Counted from the stretch's first letter, positions 1 to 11,511 are shown. The stretch is 64,000 nt of DNA from Sclerodactyla briareus (GCA_026419785.1 JAODTK010004566.1:186001-250000); one strand, 5' to 3'. The notes: generated by a model from the sequence alone, not told the origin. Program-made: numbers and translations.

Positions 1-424
1 GACTATCTATGCCAATAATCTCAATCACTTTCAAGCGATTGATCTGATGATTTTACTAACAAATACCTTAAGCTGCCAATATTTTAAAGAATTCCAAGTG
101 CAATATAGAGGTCTCTGTCGATGATGTTCGCCGGCAGTTCTGTGGGCTGAACCATCAAAAGCTGCTGGACCAGACATGTTCACTCAAAGGGTTGTTTAAA
201 GCATTGTGCAATAGAGTTGGCTCATATTTTTCAGTGTAAGTTTATACTTCTTTTCAACAGGAAGTGGTTGCCCCAATATGGAAGCAGTTCCATTCATCCC
301 AGTGCCCCCCCCAAAACGTCAGGTATTTATGCATGAATGATCTTCGTTCTTAGCATTAACTTGCAGTCCCTTATGAAAGTGTAGTAGGGAGCGCTTATTT
401 GTAAATATTAGACATTTGGTTGCT
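1..424. other. Unassigned edge sequence
   Basis: I see no convincing open frame, repeat end or RNA gene here. It may hold the 5' part of the LINE that begins to be recognisable near 425, but I cannot show it. Confidence 0.3.
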
Positions 425-1740
425 CCATTTTTAGATCCTTTACAATTTGCTACAAGGCGGGTCGGAGTGTGATGATGCCATTTTCCTGCTGCTCTCCAAG
501 TCTTTATACACTTCTGAGAACACACAGGTCCACTATGCTAGAGTAGTCTTTGACTTTTTTCCGCCTTTTGATAAATCAGCCACATTAAAACTTGCCAGGA
601 AATTGATTAACATGGACATACCACATGGGTTCATTCACTGGATTGTAAATAGGTCTTACAGATCGTACCCAAGTTTGTTTTATGTTAAACTAAGTCCAAC
701 TTGCCGGTCTGACATTATTTCCTCAATACTGGAGCGCAACAAGGCACAGTGCTTGACATTTTATTCACGTTGTACACGTCTGACTGTAGATCCCAGGAGG
801 GTAATGTACATTATAAAATTTGTGATGATACGGATAGTTGGACTCATCCATGGCAAATAATGTGAGGCATATCTCTCCCAGCTGCAGTCATTCGTGGACT
901 GTTGCGACAATAACTTTTTGGAATTAACTATTAGCCAAAACTAAAGAAGAAATGGTTATAGACTCCGTTTCGCAGCGCTGGTTGAACCTCCTCCCGCGTA
1001 TTATCAAAAGTGAAGCAGTTGAGAGAGCTAGTTCCTACGAATTCTCGGTGTAACATTTGCAACATTCTCTCCTGGGGTGATCACGTGGATTTGGATGCCC
1101 TGGTTAAAAGGCTTAATACCAGGTTGGATTGTCTCAGGAAGTGTCAGGCTTTTAATGTCGAAACGAAAATTATGAACTATTCTACAGTTCCACTATTGCC
1201 GAGTTTGGTGGAAGTGTTCTTATATGCTGGGGAGGGAAGGGAAGGGAATGTGACCGAACTGCGACAGATCGTATTGAACCATCTAGTAAGAATGAGGGGG
1301 GGGTAGGTTCATTGGAGTTCCGCAGTGTGTGTAGTGGGGGGGGGGGGGGGGGGGGGTGGGGGGGGGGGGGGGGGGGACTCAATGTACCAATCTATACTGG
1401 ACACCAAATTGGAGACAGTGTGGAATGATAGTTCTCATCCCCCCTACGTCACCTTCACGACAATGTGATCAATAGAGGGATTGGAAGACTGAGGCAACCA
1501 TACAGTAGAAACAAATCGTTACGCAAACTACTTCAGCCCCGTGCAATCAAAAAGTACAATAACAACTTGAGTCGCTAGTCTTCCCAAGCAATGTGGTGAT
1601 TCTGTTTATCTTTCTTATCTGTTTATTGTATGACATGATATGTCTATTTTTCTATTCATAAATTTTTGTACATTTCTGAACTTTTATGTGCGATATCTTA
1701 ATTTCCATTAATGGCGCACTAAAGTTTTACTTACTTACTT
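425..1740 (+). mobile_element. LINE (non-LTR) fragment, CR1/L2/Rex-like, decayed
   Basis: This is the 3' half of a decayed non-LTR retrotransposon. From about 445 the translation follows the reverse-transcriptase palm seen in CR1/L2/Rex-type LINEs: a line like GGSECDDAIFLLL, then VVFDFFPPFDKSA where intact elements have VDFSSAFN, then KLINMDIP. The catalytic YxDD box survives only as CDDT near 824, in another frame. A segment LQSFVDCCDNNFLEL near 880-930 matches the usual LQxFVxWCxxNxLELN block. About 1083-1170 encodes LNTRLDCLRKCQAFNV, typical of the region after the RT. The frame changes repeatedly and a 41-base G run interrupts the end. The tail at 1725-1740 is a short TTAC tandem, as expected for an L2/CR1-like 3' end. 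It is 5'-truncated and cannot be active. The family assignment comes from recalled motifs, not from a search. Confidence 0.75.
1336..1376 (+). repeat. Poly-G run
   Basis: A run of about 41 bases that is all G except one T, inside the LINE fragment. Such runs are prone to length error in sequencing and assembly. The short minus-strand proline-rich open frame across it is an artefact of the run. Confidence 0.9.
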
Positions 1741-2255
1741 AATCCATCTTTGACCTCTGGTGACCTCTGACCTGACTCCAAAACAATAGGGTTCATGTAC
1801 TCATCATGGGGAACACACATACCAGTTATGAGCCGCATCACCAGGGGGGTTGATATCGTGTTTGAAGCCAAAAGCGGCCCCTAAAATATGATTTTTCACA
1901 AATTCCTATTTCCGACCCCCAAAAAGCCACCCGACCTGAACCAAAAACAATAGGGTTCCTGTACTCCCCCTGAAAAAGCTGTCCACATTTCAACTTGATT
2001 GGACCAACCATTCTGGACGTCTATCGTGTTTAAAGGTTTTCATACTTTGACCTCTGGTGACCTCTGACCTGACTCCAAAACAATAGGGTTCATGTACTCA
2101 TCATGGGGAACACACATACCAAGTATGAGCCTGACCTACTCAGACCTGATCAAAAAAGTAATCGTGGTTTGACAAGCTGAGCGCACACCACACACACACC
2201 ACACACGCACGTGACTGCATAGATGCCTCTGACTTTGTCAAGGAATCAAAAATCT
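1741..2255 (+). repeat. TGACCT-rich interspersed repeat, copy 1
   Basis: Two diverged internal units of about 300 bp are visible (from 1747 and from 2047). Each starts with TGACCTCTGGTGACCTC and is followed by a line containing CCAAAACAATAGGGTTCATG. The same family occurs at 50728-51845 in the same orientation, and both copies end near a CTTTGTCAAGGAAT or CTTGTCAAGGAAT motif. The tail holds a short CA-rich stretch. It abuts the 3' end of the LINE. I see no protein in it, and its transposon class is unknown. Confidence 0.8.
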
Positions 2256-2273
2256 GTTCTGTTTTCAGTATAT

Positions 2274-2534
2274 TCAGAAATGGGAGGACTGAATGATCAC
2301 AAATTTTAGAACAAGGTCCAGGGTAGCAAAACGAAGGGTTTCACAGCATTCATGCTGTAAATTTACTGAAATTTCTGTGAATATGAATATTAATTGGGGA
2401 AAACAGCGGTTCCCAGACTTATTTTGATAAATTTTGTCTATTTGTAACTCGCGAAAAGGCAGCAGGTAGAAACAACTGATATTTCCACATTTGTCGATGA
2501 GATCCTGGCAAATCTGGGGATTGCCCTCTGTGCT
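2274..2534 (-). CDS. Candidate terminal exon of locus L
   Basis: This is the lower part of a 123-codon minus-strand open frame. An acceptor-like AG (2535-2536) leaves exactly 87 codons including the TGA at 2274. The first codon is in phase 0, which matches the phase 0 end of the next exon upstream (2927-3094). The start STEGNPQICQDLIDKC looks like ordinary protein. The last third is rich in F, I and L and could be read-through of non-coding sequence. No clear polyadenylation signal follows. The polypyrimidine tract before the acceptor is weak, so this could instead be an internal exon or chance. No domain recognised. Confidence 0.4.
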   Translation of the reverse strand, partial: STEGNPQICQDLIDKCGNISCFYLLPFRELQIDKIYQNKSGNRCFPQLIFIFTEISVNLQHECCETLRFATLDLVLKFVIIQSSHF

Positions 2535-2926
2535 CTGGGTTTTAACGAAAGCATTCCAAATTCCTAAATTACTCAAACCTAACGACTTTTTTAAAATCAA
2601 CTTATAGGATCTTATGGAAGCAAATTCCCATTTGGTTGTTTTCAACTTTATTTGATGAGATTGAATAGTATCTCATTGAAATTGGTAGGGTAGGGGGGAA
2701 TTAGGGGTTCTCAGAGGGGCACCCCAATCTTTGGTGAGACTACCGGATATATAATCACAGATGTAGTTGAGCAGAAGCTCGTCATATCTGCTGAAATTTG
2801 GTCTGCAGTTTAGACTTCATTTCCTTGTTGAAGTACTACACCTTCCCCAGTACATTCACAGTTGTTATGAACAAAGACGTTGACAAACACCCCAACACAC
2901 ATGAAAATGCTGAAACATATATACAC

Positions 2927-3094
2927 CTGCAATTCAATAACAGCAGACTCTACTTCATGACACCCTTCCTTCCTCCTCATCCATTTTGTCAGAAATGCTA
3001 ATTGTATGCCTTCGTCTTGTTGTGCTTTACTGAAATGACAACACTGATTTTTCTTTTGAGCTATTAGATAATTCTGTCTCCTTGTCTCCACATC
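2927..3094 (-). CDS. Candidate internal exon of locus L, unidentified protein
   Basis: A 168-bp segment, exactly 56 codons, lies between an AG acceptor (after ACAAACTTCAG) and a CAG|GTGTAT donor. It reads DVETRRQNYLIAQKKNQ, then a charged segment with LTKWMRRKEGCHEVESAVI, and is open throughout in phase 0. The composition (many K, R, E, Q) is far from that of the surrounding AT-rich sequence. The donor is not ideal. The neighbours on the same strand at 2274-2534 and 4050-4268 suggest it is one of the last exons of a gene running right to left. The plus strand here has only a short open frame that I judge to be its shadow. Confidence 0.5.
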
Positions 3095-4049
3095 CTGAAG
3101 TTTGTTTGAGGTTGAATATGGTGTGAATACGGAGTCTCTGGCGCACATGCATGAAAGTTCAACTAACTTCCTAACCTGGCCTGGAAAACAAACTTAATAT
3201 CGCCTAGTGAGATTCGCGATATTTCCTTTCTTAGCGAGGTAAGTCGATAGAGAATTAAAACAGTGAAACCCAAATGTTTCCCTGAGCCACTCAGTACTGC
3301 TATGTATGTAGAGACCAAAGACCCTTTAGCATGCAAAGAAGTCATGTGCCATTATGAGTGGTAACTACATCCTGTACATGTAGCCATACCTTGCATGCAT
3401 GTGTGTGCTTTTACATCAATGTTTTCAGTTCTGGTCAAGCAGATTATCATGGTTTTGCAAAATCAGTGTGCTCATCAAGCCCAGCGGGCGCTGACTGACA
3501 ACGGCAAATCACAGGCTTATTTTGGCAGACAATAATTTATAACGATAACATTTTTGGAGTCTGCAATTTTGCTGGAAAGAACCACAGCATTTTTTAGGTT
3601 TTTTTACATTGCGCTTGCATAACCACCACAGTTAAACTGGACAACTTTCTTCTGCTGCGCCACTGAGTTCTCTTTGAAAGCGGCTAGCAAGCAGCATGTT
3701 TGTTCCCAAAGTCAAATCTCAGAAACTAAGATTCAAGCAGGATACAGTTTCCAAATGCATCACTGCTGCTAGCCGCATCTCATGCATGTGGAAGATGTTC
3801 CCACAATATGAACCAAACATCCTGTTAGCAAAATGTGAGGAGACCATTAATCCATCCAAATGACCATGTGACTTTAATGCACTGGTCCACTCATCAATAC
3901 TGGACCAAAACAGTGGTCCAGTACTTTTTCCACTGCTTTTTTTCCACTACTTTTTCCACTGTTTTTTTCAAAACTTTCGCTACTGTTTTTCCCAAAACAA
4001 GTGGCAAGAAAACATACTGTATGTTGGTCACGTGCTAGTAGTGTCTTAC
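3095..4049. other. Intronic or unassigned stretch with a small hairpin
   Basis: No convincing exon. At 3898-3923 there is a perfect 9-bp inverted repeat, TACTGGACC and GGTCCAGTA, with an 8-base loop. It is followed by a loose tandem of CTTTTTCCACT units to about 3970. A plus-strand GTAAGT donor-like site at 3239 follows a short open frame, but a stop codon with no intervening AG rules out an exon there. Confidence 0.4.
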
Positions 4050-4268
4050 AGATCTCTTTAATTTCTCCCATTTTATCCCCTTGAGGTGTACCTGTATCAG
4101 CTAAGAGTGATAATAACACCCCGGAAATGTTTTATATTTCTTGGGAAGTACCCAAACAACAACTTTTTGGGAGAATGATGGAGCCAGGTAAGAGTTTCAG
4201 CTGTTGCAGCTGAGAGAGTAGCGGATTTAACATTTTCGTAATATTCTTGGGCCCAGTCAAACAATGTT
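4050..4268 (-). CDS. Candidate exon of locus L, reading frame uncertain
   Basis: An AG acceptor (TTTCATTTGGGCAG) and a GTAAGA donor bound 219 bp. Two frames look coding. One reads TLFDWAQEYYENVKSATLSA and continues through KKLLFGYFPRN. The other, which fits the one-base overhang left by the exon at 4693-4932, reads CLTGPKNITKMLNPLLSQLQ, has one stop, and continues as LLADTGTPQGDKMGEIKEI up to the donor. At least one frame change or stop is therefore present in either reading. The product is not recognised; both readings suggest a helical protein. Confidence 0.5.
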
Positions 4269-4692
4269 CTGCCCAAATGAAAGTTGAATTTTCTATGCTT
4301 CCAGCAATTGGACAGGATAATATGCATCCTTCAAGTCAATAACATTCATGAAACGAACCTCAGCGATGACATTTTGCGATCCATTTTGAAGTTATATTTA
4401 TCTCATTGTCTCATTCTGGTACAAATAAATCTAGACAAATGCAAGAGTAATCTGTCATTCTGTTAGTTGACAGTCGCTGGCTCTCTGCCTGGCTTATGGG
4501 GCAGGTATGGTGCCACTGTACAGGTGGTTGGTCATTTTCAAATTCAAGTTTTATAAACTATTCATGGCTCTGAAAAAAATAGCTGATAATAAGTAAATTC
4601 CTCCACATTCTAATAAACAGTTTCAGTCAATTCACCCATGCATTCATCATTATATCACAAGCCAAGCAAGTTCTCGATTAAAGAGTACTTAC

Positions 4693-4932
4693 CCATCATG
4701 GCTGGGGGGCACGGGACTCCCTCCACAGCCTTGTTAGACTTGTTGCTATGTTTGCTGTGTTTCAGGCCCTTTCATGGGGGTTTCGTGTTATTGTATAGCT
4801 GTCAGGACTTCCGGAGAGGCGATCAAAGAGCCCCCATGAAAAGAGGCTGTGGCCGGTCAACACGGCGTTAGAGTAGAGCAACCAGACGGCTTTCTGATAC
4901 CAGTCTGTCGGAGTTGCGTGATTCACGTTCAC
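4693..4932 (-). CDS. Exon of locus L, unidentified protein
   Basis: This is the clearest exon at the left side. It has an acceptor after ACAACCTTATTCAG and a strong donor GATGG|GTAAGTACTC. The first 60 codons run VNVNHATPTDWYQKAVWLLY, then SNAVLTGHSLFSWGLFDRL and SGSPDSYTITRN. The frame then shifts by one and continues KHSNKSNKAVEGVPCPPAMM to the donor. The aromatic and hydrophobic spacing of the first half would suit buried helices. The single frame change in an otherwise sound exon looks like a one-base indel, in the genome or in the sequence. The overlapping plus-strand open frames are antisense shadows. I do not recognise the family. Confidence 0.6.
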
Positions 4933-5060
4933 CTGAATAAGGTTGTACCCAGGGGTTACTTACTTTTCATTGGGGAAACGCACAGATTTTTGCTGCTGAT
5001 TCTCTCCTTGACAAACTTAAAAGAATCAACAGCCCTTCAGGGGTGGTACTGCGTGCTTAC

Positions 5061-5277
5061 AGAGATGAGGAATAGCACTGATTAAAACAGGCTATCATGT
5101 CTCTATGAACATTGTTCATTGTGCCAGTGTTTAGAAAGCCAGGATGGACTGGCGTTCTTCCGACAAGTATATGGTGGAAAAATGCAACAAAGCAGTTAAC
5201 CTCTTCACAGGGGAATTTGTGACAATTGATGCTGCTGTCATTTTGGGTCAAGTGATTTGGTTCCCACATTTCAATTT
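5061..5277 (-). CDS. Candidate exon of locus L, cysteine-containing unidentified protein
   Basis: The open frame runs about 72 codons to a donor TCATCTCT|GTAAGC. It begins IEMWEPNHLTQNDSS, continues CHKFPCEEVNCFVAFFHHIL, and ends GFLNTGTMNNVHRDMIACFN followed by QCYSSSL. Five cysteines and several histidines are present, but their spacing is not a zinc-finger pattern I know. The acceptor (AATTTGGGAG) is weak, so the 5' boundary is uncertain. The donor leaves two bases over, which does not fit the phase 0 start of the next exon (4693-4932). An indel or a missing exon would explain that. Confidence 0.5.
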
Positions 5278-5758
5278 CTCCCAAATTGGGGGGTTTTACC
5301 CTGTTAACTAACAGGTAGTTACAGTTCGACGGACAAGGATAATTCGTCAGAGTTCCTCAAACTGTTTCTACTTAGTTTTAGGCCATGAAGAAATTGACAC
5401 CAGCCGCCAAGTCATCTGCCAACAGCATTACCCACTTCATCTTGATTGACAAATCATGATGCAAATCTTTGCAAGTCAGTATTATTCAGCTTTTCTGAGT
5501 CGTGGGATTCTATCCATGGGGCCTACAGTGTGCCAACCATCGGGCTGGATCATCAACAGAGGTTTCACAATCCCTCATTTTACTTACCTTGGCCGTGTTC
5601 ATAGTTTACCTTCTTACCCCAGTAGGATGCAACTCTCATGATACTGAGAAGGCGTTGCAGCCCTATCCAACCCTCTCGCCACCTTGGCAGTTCCAGTCGT
5701 AGTGGGTGGCACCAGGCGTGTTCATCTTATTGACGATAGCTGATTCGGGGGGTATTAC

Positions 5759-5953
5759 GGATGGTTATAGCAGCATGAGGATGGCAGTGCCAGTCCGAAC
5801 GGTAGTAACCTTTCTTTTCTTGTGGGGTGGTTTCAGTGTGCCTCAGCTGCACTAGTTTTCCTAACATAGACCCTGTCAATGCAATCCTCATGCATTGGAA
5901 AGGGCCCGCAGCTTGAGAATTGGCAACGTTAGGCTCCGAACAGGTTCCCATAC
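5759..5953 (-). CDS. Candidate exon of locus L, helical segment
   Basis: After an acceptor TGATTAACCGTAG the frame reads VWEPVRSLTLPILKLRALSN. It then continues in another frame as MHEDCIDRVYVRKTSAAEAH, and in a third as ETTPQEKK. The 3' limit is unclear: weak donor-like GT sites lie just below 5810 and 5759. The first codon is in phase 0, matching the end of the exon-like piece at 11864-11937, so the large repeat at 6043-10185 would sit in the intron between them. The leucine-rich first part resembles one helix of an alpha-solenoid, but this is only an impression. Confidence 0.45.
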
Positions 5954-6042
5954 CTACGGTTAATCACATCAAAATCATATTAAAACAGGAGGATTCTCCC
6001 ATAGAAATGCAAGAGAAATTCGTTCAAAAGCTAAGCATAAAC

Positions 6043-9000
6043 AAGAGCACCAATGGTGCTGTAGCTCAGGACTGCCACAAATGAACAAGACAAATTTAAT
6101 TATGTGTATATGTTTAGGATCCAGAAGTCAAGACAACTTCAAACAATAGCCTTTGTGCCCCTTGTAACAACCTTGACGTTAGATCTTCATAAGGCCACAG
6201 ATGTCTGAAAGTAGAATAAACATTTGCTCTCCTCTATTCGGGTGAACACTCCATCAAAGACTAACCAATTGAGCGAGAACGCTGGCGTGGTTGATCTGCC
6301 CAAGTGTCTCGCCAGCTGTGCAATCAGTGGTTTCTAACATTAGAATGAAGCAACTGACTAGCGAAAACTATCATTGTTGGGTGAAGAGGTAGTTTTTTTA
6401 ACAAATCTCGAGAGGAAAAATTCCACCCATGGAAATGCCAATAGTAAAATTTGTTAAACTGGTTCCACCTAATTAGCCTATTTTATGCTGGATCTAGTCA
6501 GTTATGGATATGCATCTTTGATTATATGCCAAAGTCAAACCCCATCCTATAGCTTGCATGGTCCTGGCGAATTTTGCTAACGAGCGTAAACAATAAAATC
6601 TATGGAGTAGGCCAATATCATTAATTATGGTAATTGGTGCCTAAATTCTGATTAGCCCACACCTACACCCTACTCCAGTGCTGCACCTAAAACATTTTGT
6701 TTTCGATCACAAGTAATTCAATCAGCTATAGCTGAAACCCTACAAAAAATGCCCATATTTCATTGTGACTGCTTTCCTGGCCTCTGCTATGCGCTTGTGC
6801 AGTGGCCATGTAAGTATCTGTCTGGGAAAGGTTTCACAATAAATCTTGGCAGTCGGCTTGTAAACAGTCATGAAAGGCATGAATCTTTTGCTTCTCCAGG
6901 TTCTGAGAAGTGGTCGGGAGCCTGGGATTCACTGATTATCTGTTGGTTGGAAAGTAACATGGTGGTCCTGGGAACAGGTCACACCCCTGACTTGATACAG
7001 TTGACCACTTTGCTTGAGAAGAGAGAGGTGAGTCATTTCAAGATCAAAATGACCAGGATATTTAGATGAGGCTTGAATGCTTCCTGAATGTGTGAACGCG
7101 TAATCAGCAAGTAAGATCAGAAGAAAGAAGCCCTACTGGACAGAGAAATTTGATAAGAGGTGAATTTGGGACAACACTGTTTGCTACCTTTACCAGAAGT
7201 CTTTGGGTTCGGTACCAAGGTAATACTGATACTAAGATGGCAAATCAGCTAGTACACGAGAAGTATCTACAGGTTTGCATTTAAATTTAGTTTCTGTATT
7301 GAGGTGTTCAAAGCATTATTTCCTCCTCAAACATTCCACGTGGCTGGACGATACAGTGGTGGAGGCTGCACATTGGCAATGGGTGCAGCCAGTTAGCAAG
7401 AGGTGACCGGAGCCGAAGCCGAAGGCATGGCCATCGGTTTTGAGCATGGACCCTGAGCCCCAAAAGTTTGACTTCTTTTCGAGGCTAGCTCCGAGTGGGA
7501 CAAACAGTAGTTTAGTGTTGCAATTATTTATTTTACTTTTTATTATGTCATTTTCCTACAAAGCATGGGTCTGTGGCTACGGTGACAGATTGTATTAATG
7601 TCCTTAGTGTGAAGGCTACTGTACACTTGCCTATCTCAGCCTCAGATGGGAAAGAGGAGATTGTTGTCAGGGTATTCTTTCTATTGTACTTATCCAACTT
7701 TTTTTCAGAGGGGAGGGTAACTTGTCTCATATTCATCAAGCATTAAAAAACAATATTCTGGAGGGGTAGGGGCGTGGCGTTGGCAAGCTTTTTCGGGGGA
7801 AGGGTCTACTCATCCCAGCCTATCCTAACCTCAGATGGGGAGAGGGCGATGTACGATGTTGTCAGGGTTATTTTTTCTATTGTACTGATCCAACTTTTCA
7901 GAAGGGAGGGTAACTTGTCTCATATTCATACAAGCATTAACCCACAAACGTCTGGGTAGGAAGTGGGTTGGCAAGATTTTTCGAGGGAGGGTCAACTCAT
8001 ATCCAGATGAAATGTTCGATATGATCCTAAATGTATAGCGTGCCTTACACTTGGCTAGGGAAGCAGAGGTGGGTATTGTGGCAGTTGCTGATGCAATTGC
8101 ACTGTATATTTTTCAACACACTCATTCTATTTCTTAATCTATTACGTATTATATTGCATTTATTCCATTTCTTGATTTTCAACCATCAATTTTTCAAGGG
8201 GGGTGGGATTAGGCAAACGATTTCCAAATTATCTCTATCTCTTGATGTTATACTACTGCCGTCTTCTAGGGTGATTTTTTGTATTATACCAGAACCTAAG
8301 AGACTACTCTAAAATGGACAGTTTTACTTAAATTCGAAAATCTGAAGGCTACCGCACACTTGTCTGTCCATGCTCCACAACAAAATTGCAGTTACTGCTG
8401 CTCTGCAATAAACCTTCTCATTCTGTATTGGGGTGGAAGGTGAGTAGCAAGTTTTTTGTTTTTTTTCTCTGATCTGTGCATTTTATTCCAATAGTTGTAA
8501 TATTCATTTTTATTGGCATAATGCCATATAAATCATCATATTAAGTGCACATATGCACATTTGTAGGAGGGGGGTAATATCCAGTCATGGATTTTGCCTA
8601 TCTCATTCATCTCCTTCAACTTATACACACCCATGTCCTCAAAACAACAATTCTACAGGCTCTGACCCCACTATAGGCTGCAGTATGCCAAGGGAAGTTG
8701 ATAACTCGTCACTCAACAGACGCCTTCCAGTGGGTACCAAGCAAAATCCCCAAGGGCTATTTTTTAGCATCCAGGTTGCCTTGGTGTATTAATTCTGACA
8801 TGGGTCTCCAAACATGGTAGTTCGCAAGTCAAAACAGTACTTGTGAAAATTGAGTGGACTTGTGAATGGAGTTGCATAAAACTGTAATTGGGGACATCAT
8901 AGTCGTGTGGTGGGGGAAAAATATGGGGAGAGGGGAGGGTGGAGAGGGAGGGTTTTGCCAGGCTTTGCTAATGGGGAAGTAACCAGTATGGGGAATAGAG

Positions 9001-10185
9001 AGTACAGTAATCACGGAAAATTCGATTTATAGGGTTACTAGTGGAATTCAGGTTTTTTCACCATTTGTAATTTGGGGAATCCTTGGATGAAGGGGGTGGT
9101 GATTGGAGGGGATTGGCAGGCTGCATGGTGGTAACAACCCAGTATGGGGAAATAAAGAGAATACAGGATAATTTGCATTTGGAATTCAAATTTGGGGATT
9201 GTGCTCAATGAACCAAACATTAGCACTGATCCGTGCTTCAAAATATGTAAAAGCATTTTGCATGGATTTAAACATGATGGGACCTTAGGACGAACATGGA
9301 CCTTCAGCAGAAGTTCTGAAACAAACTGATGGACACTAACAAGGAAGCATTACATACAAGAAAATCAATTGGAACTGGAGATGCATTCAAGTACTAATGT
9401 GTTAATCGGGCTATAAATTCCTGGATGAGCCAAAAGGCCTCTCCTGAAGGACCATTACATGAATGTTGAAGAAGACCAATTGAAGCTTGTTGGGGGGAGA
9501 GCATTTCGAACACCATTGTGTGAAATATCATAAAATGGGCCTAGGGCTCGAGTCAGGACCTTGGAACAGAAAATCTCAACCAACAAAGCATGTCTATTCA
9601 GACCCTCATATGACCATTCGACTGAACATCAAGCACGTGCAACAATATTTGTAGGAGATATAAGATGTTAGGTATGTCATAAGGGCCCTTGGGCCCAAGT
9701 GGGTCCGGAGCCCAAATCCAAACACCCCGGTAGCCCTGACCCAAGGGACCATTACATGTAACTAGGACAACATCAAATGAATCATTGGTTTGGAGGAGAT
9801 GCATTCACGTACTATTGTGTCGTGAAATTTCACATAATGGCCTTGGGCCCGAGTGGGGCCTTGGACCAAACACCGAAGGTATGGCTGTTGGACCATCATA
9901 AGACCGAACCTCAGCACGGTGCACAAAAGTTGAAGCGGAGTACATTTTGAAAATTTTATTAATAATGGCCGATATTGCCCCTTTAAGGGCCTTTGACCGG
10001 GACCTCACAAGTTCAAACATGTCCCAAGGGTCAATGGACATGTGTCCAAAGTGTGGTACGAATTCCATCACAGAATGACTGTTTGGGAGCCAAAAAGGCA
10101 ATTGTTAACACTGGATAGATAGATAGAAAAGATTAAAGTGACATGAGATTCAATTAGCTCAACCAGCATAGCTGGTTTGAGCTAA
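6043..10185 (+). mobile_element. Helentron-like (Helitron2/HINE-type) element, long copy 1
   Basis: The left end carries the hairpin AGCACC-AAT-GGTGCT (6047-6060), followed by GTAGCTCAGG. The right end carries a short GATA microsatellite (10112-10125), then AGCTCA and the hairpin ACCAGC-ATA-GCTGGT (10162-10176), then TTGAGCTAAAA. Most of its interior recurs in the same order and orientation at 25347-30714. I see no Rep or helicase motif, so it is likely non-autonomous. By known family architecture, a 3' hairpin, a microsatellite near the 3' end and a shared inverted motif at the two ends fit Helentron-associated elements. The assignment is inference. Confidence 0.65.
7560..8000 (+). repeat. 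Internal tandem repeat of the long element, about 2 units
   Basis: Two units of about 190 bp are marked by CAGGGTATTCTTTCTATTG (7670) and GGTTATTTTTTCTATTGTAC (7866), each followed by GGGAGGGTAACTTGTCTCAT. The second copy of the element has five such units at 26930-27880. The open frames across it are low-complexity and not genes. Confidence 0.8.
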
Positions 10186-11470
10186 AAACTCAATAATTAT
10201 CCGTAGAAAATCCAGTTAATCCCGAAATATTGAAAGGGGAAAATCAACAGGGAATTCATCCTCACACAGGCCTGCATGCACAGTCAGAATGTTCAGAGGC
10301 TCCACATTACTAACGTATTAGAAATACAAATTAGGCAGGTCTCATTTTCTGTAAAACTGGTCTGTGTAGAAGTATAGATAGGAATGACCTTTCAACAGTG
10401 ACAGCACGAGCTTCTGCTTTCATGAAAATAACCCCTCAACATTGAGTGTTTAATTTGAACCTAGTTGCGAGGATAACCATGAAACCAATTAGGACCAAGC
10501 AGCCTGGACTACTCAGAGTGGATTTTCAAAAAGATCGTCCTGGCCGGTCAGACTTACCAAGCCATGCAAATTTGATGAATTTTTTTAAGACCTGTAATAA
10601 CTAACTTAATGAATCAAAGGGCAACGCACAAATACAACAGAGTTTATGGTTGGAGAGTGGAAAAACTGTATCAATAGGTCCAAAACCCATTTCAATACGA
10701 TGGGTTCTATGTGGAGTTATGGCCTTAAAGTTTGGGCCATTGAGCAGAGAAATCCAATTGTGCAATAATGCATGACGTCAACATGGGACAACACAGGGGA
10801 AATTATGTGATTTATTTGATTGTTTCATTTTGTGAATAGGTCAACATTTAGAAGATGGGCTGTTGTCTTTCACTAAAATAACCATCAACACATACACCCC
10901 ACTAAAGACAATCCTCTCCCATATAGACTAAATGCTTTCGAATGAAATTAATGTTTGAATTTCAAAGGAAACGGAAGAATGTTTGCCAGGTGTGCAAGTA
11001 GACATCATTTATTATTGCATGATGGGATTAGGAATGCATTTTGATCTTGTGAAACACATCTTCACCATACACCAAACTTCAAATGACTCTAACTCCATAG
11101 AAAGTCCTATGAAACTTCTGGTTTGGACTGACGCGTTCAGTTGTATCCGGCTATTATATGAGACAACTTTATGAATCATCACTGCAGTTGTCCTTTAGTC
11201 TTTGCAGGTGTTTCATATGTATGCAATATCAAATTTTTCACCCATTGCTCACAGTAGAATGTTGCCATGATGTTGGTACACCACCCCTCAAATAAATCTC
11301 TTTTCAGTGCTCAAATCACCTCACCAGGGTTATTGAGTTTATGGGACCTTATCGCAGGAAATGGCCAAGAGCATGTTAACTGCATGATGGCACATTGATA
11401 ATGAGAAATTAAACTCACAGTGAACATAATGAAAAGACGAAGTGTGCATTAGCCTTCAATTGTTACCATT
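10186..11470. other. Unassigned, probably intronic
   Basis: No exon with acceptable splice sites or known repeat ends was found. The plus-strand frame at 10983-11174 has no supporting context. Confidence 0.3.
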
Positions 11471-11484
11471 ATAATGGTCCGCCT

Positions 11485-11511
11485 CCCCCCCCCCCCCCCC
11501 CCCCCCCCCCC
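11485..11511 (+). repeat. Poly-C run
   Basis: An uninterrupted run of about 27 C, length uncertain. Just downstream, 11541-11680 is a plus-strand open frame starting STQESMNKDLKANTQQKF after an AG and ending in TGA. It could be an exon, but the polypyrimidine tract is partly this run and no partner exon is visible. Confidence 0.85.

Noticed and set aside
447-860. 137-codon plus-strand frame as a host gene
   Set aside because: Its motifs match the palm of a LINE reverse transcriptase and it is followed by LINE C-terminal sequence and a short tandem tail.
3150-3239. Plus-strand exon ending at a good GTAAGT donor (3239)
   Set aside because: A TAA stop lies upstream in the frame with no AG between, so no acceptor can open it.
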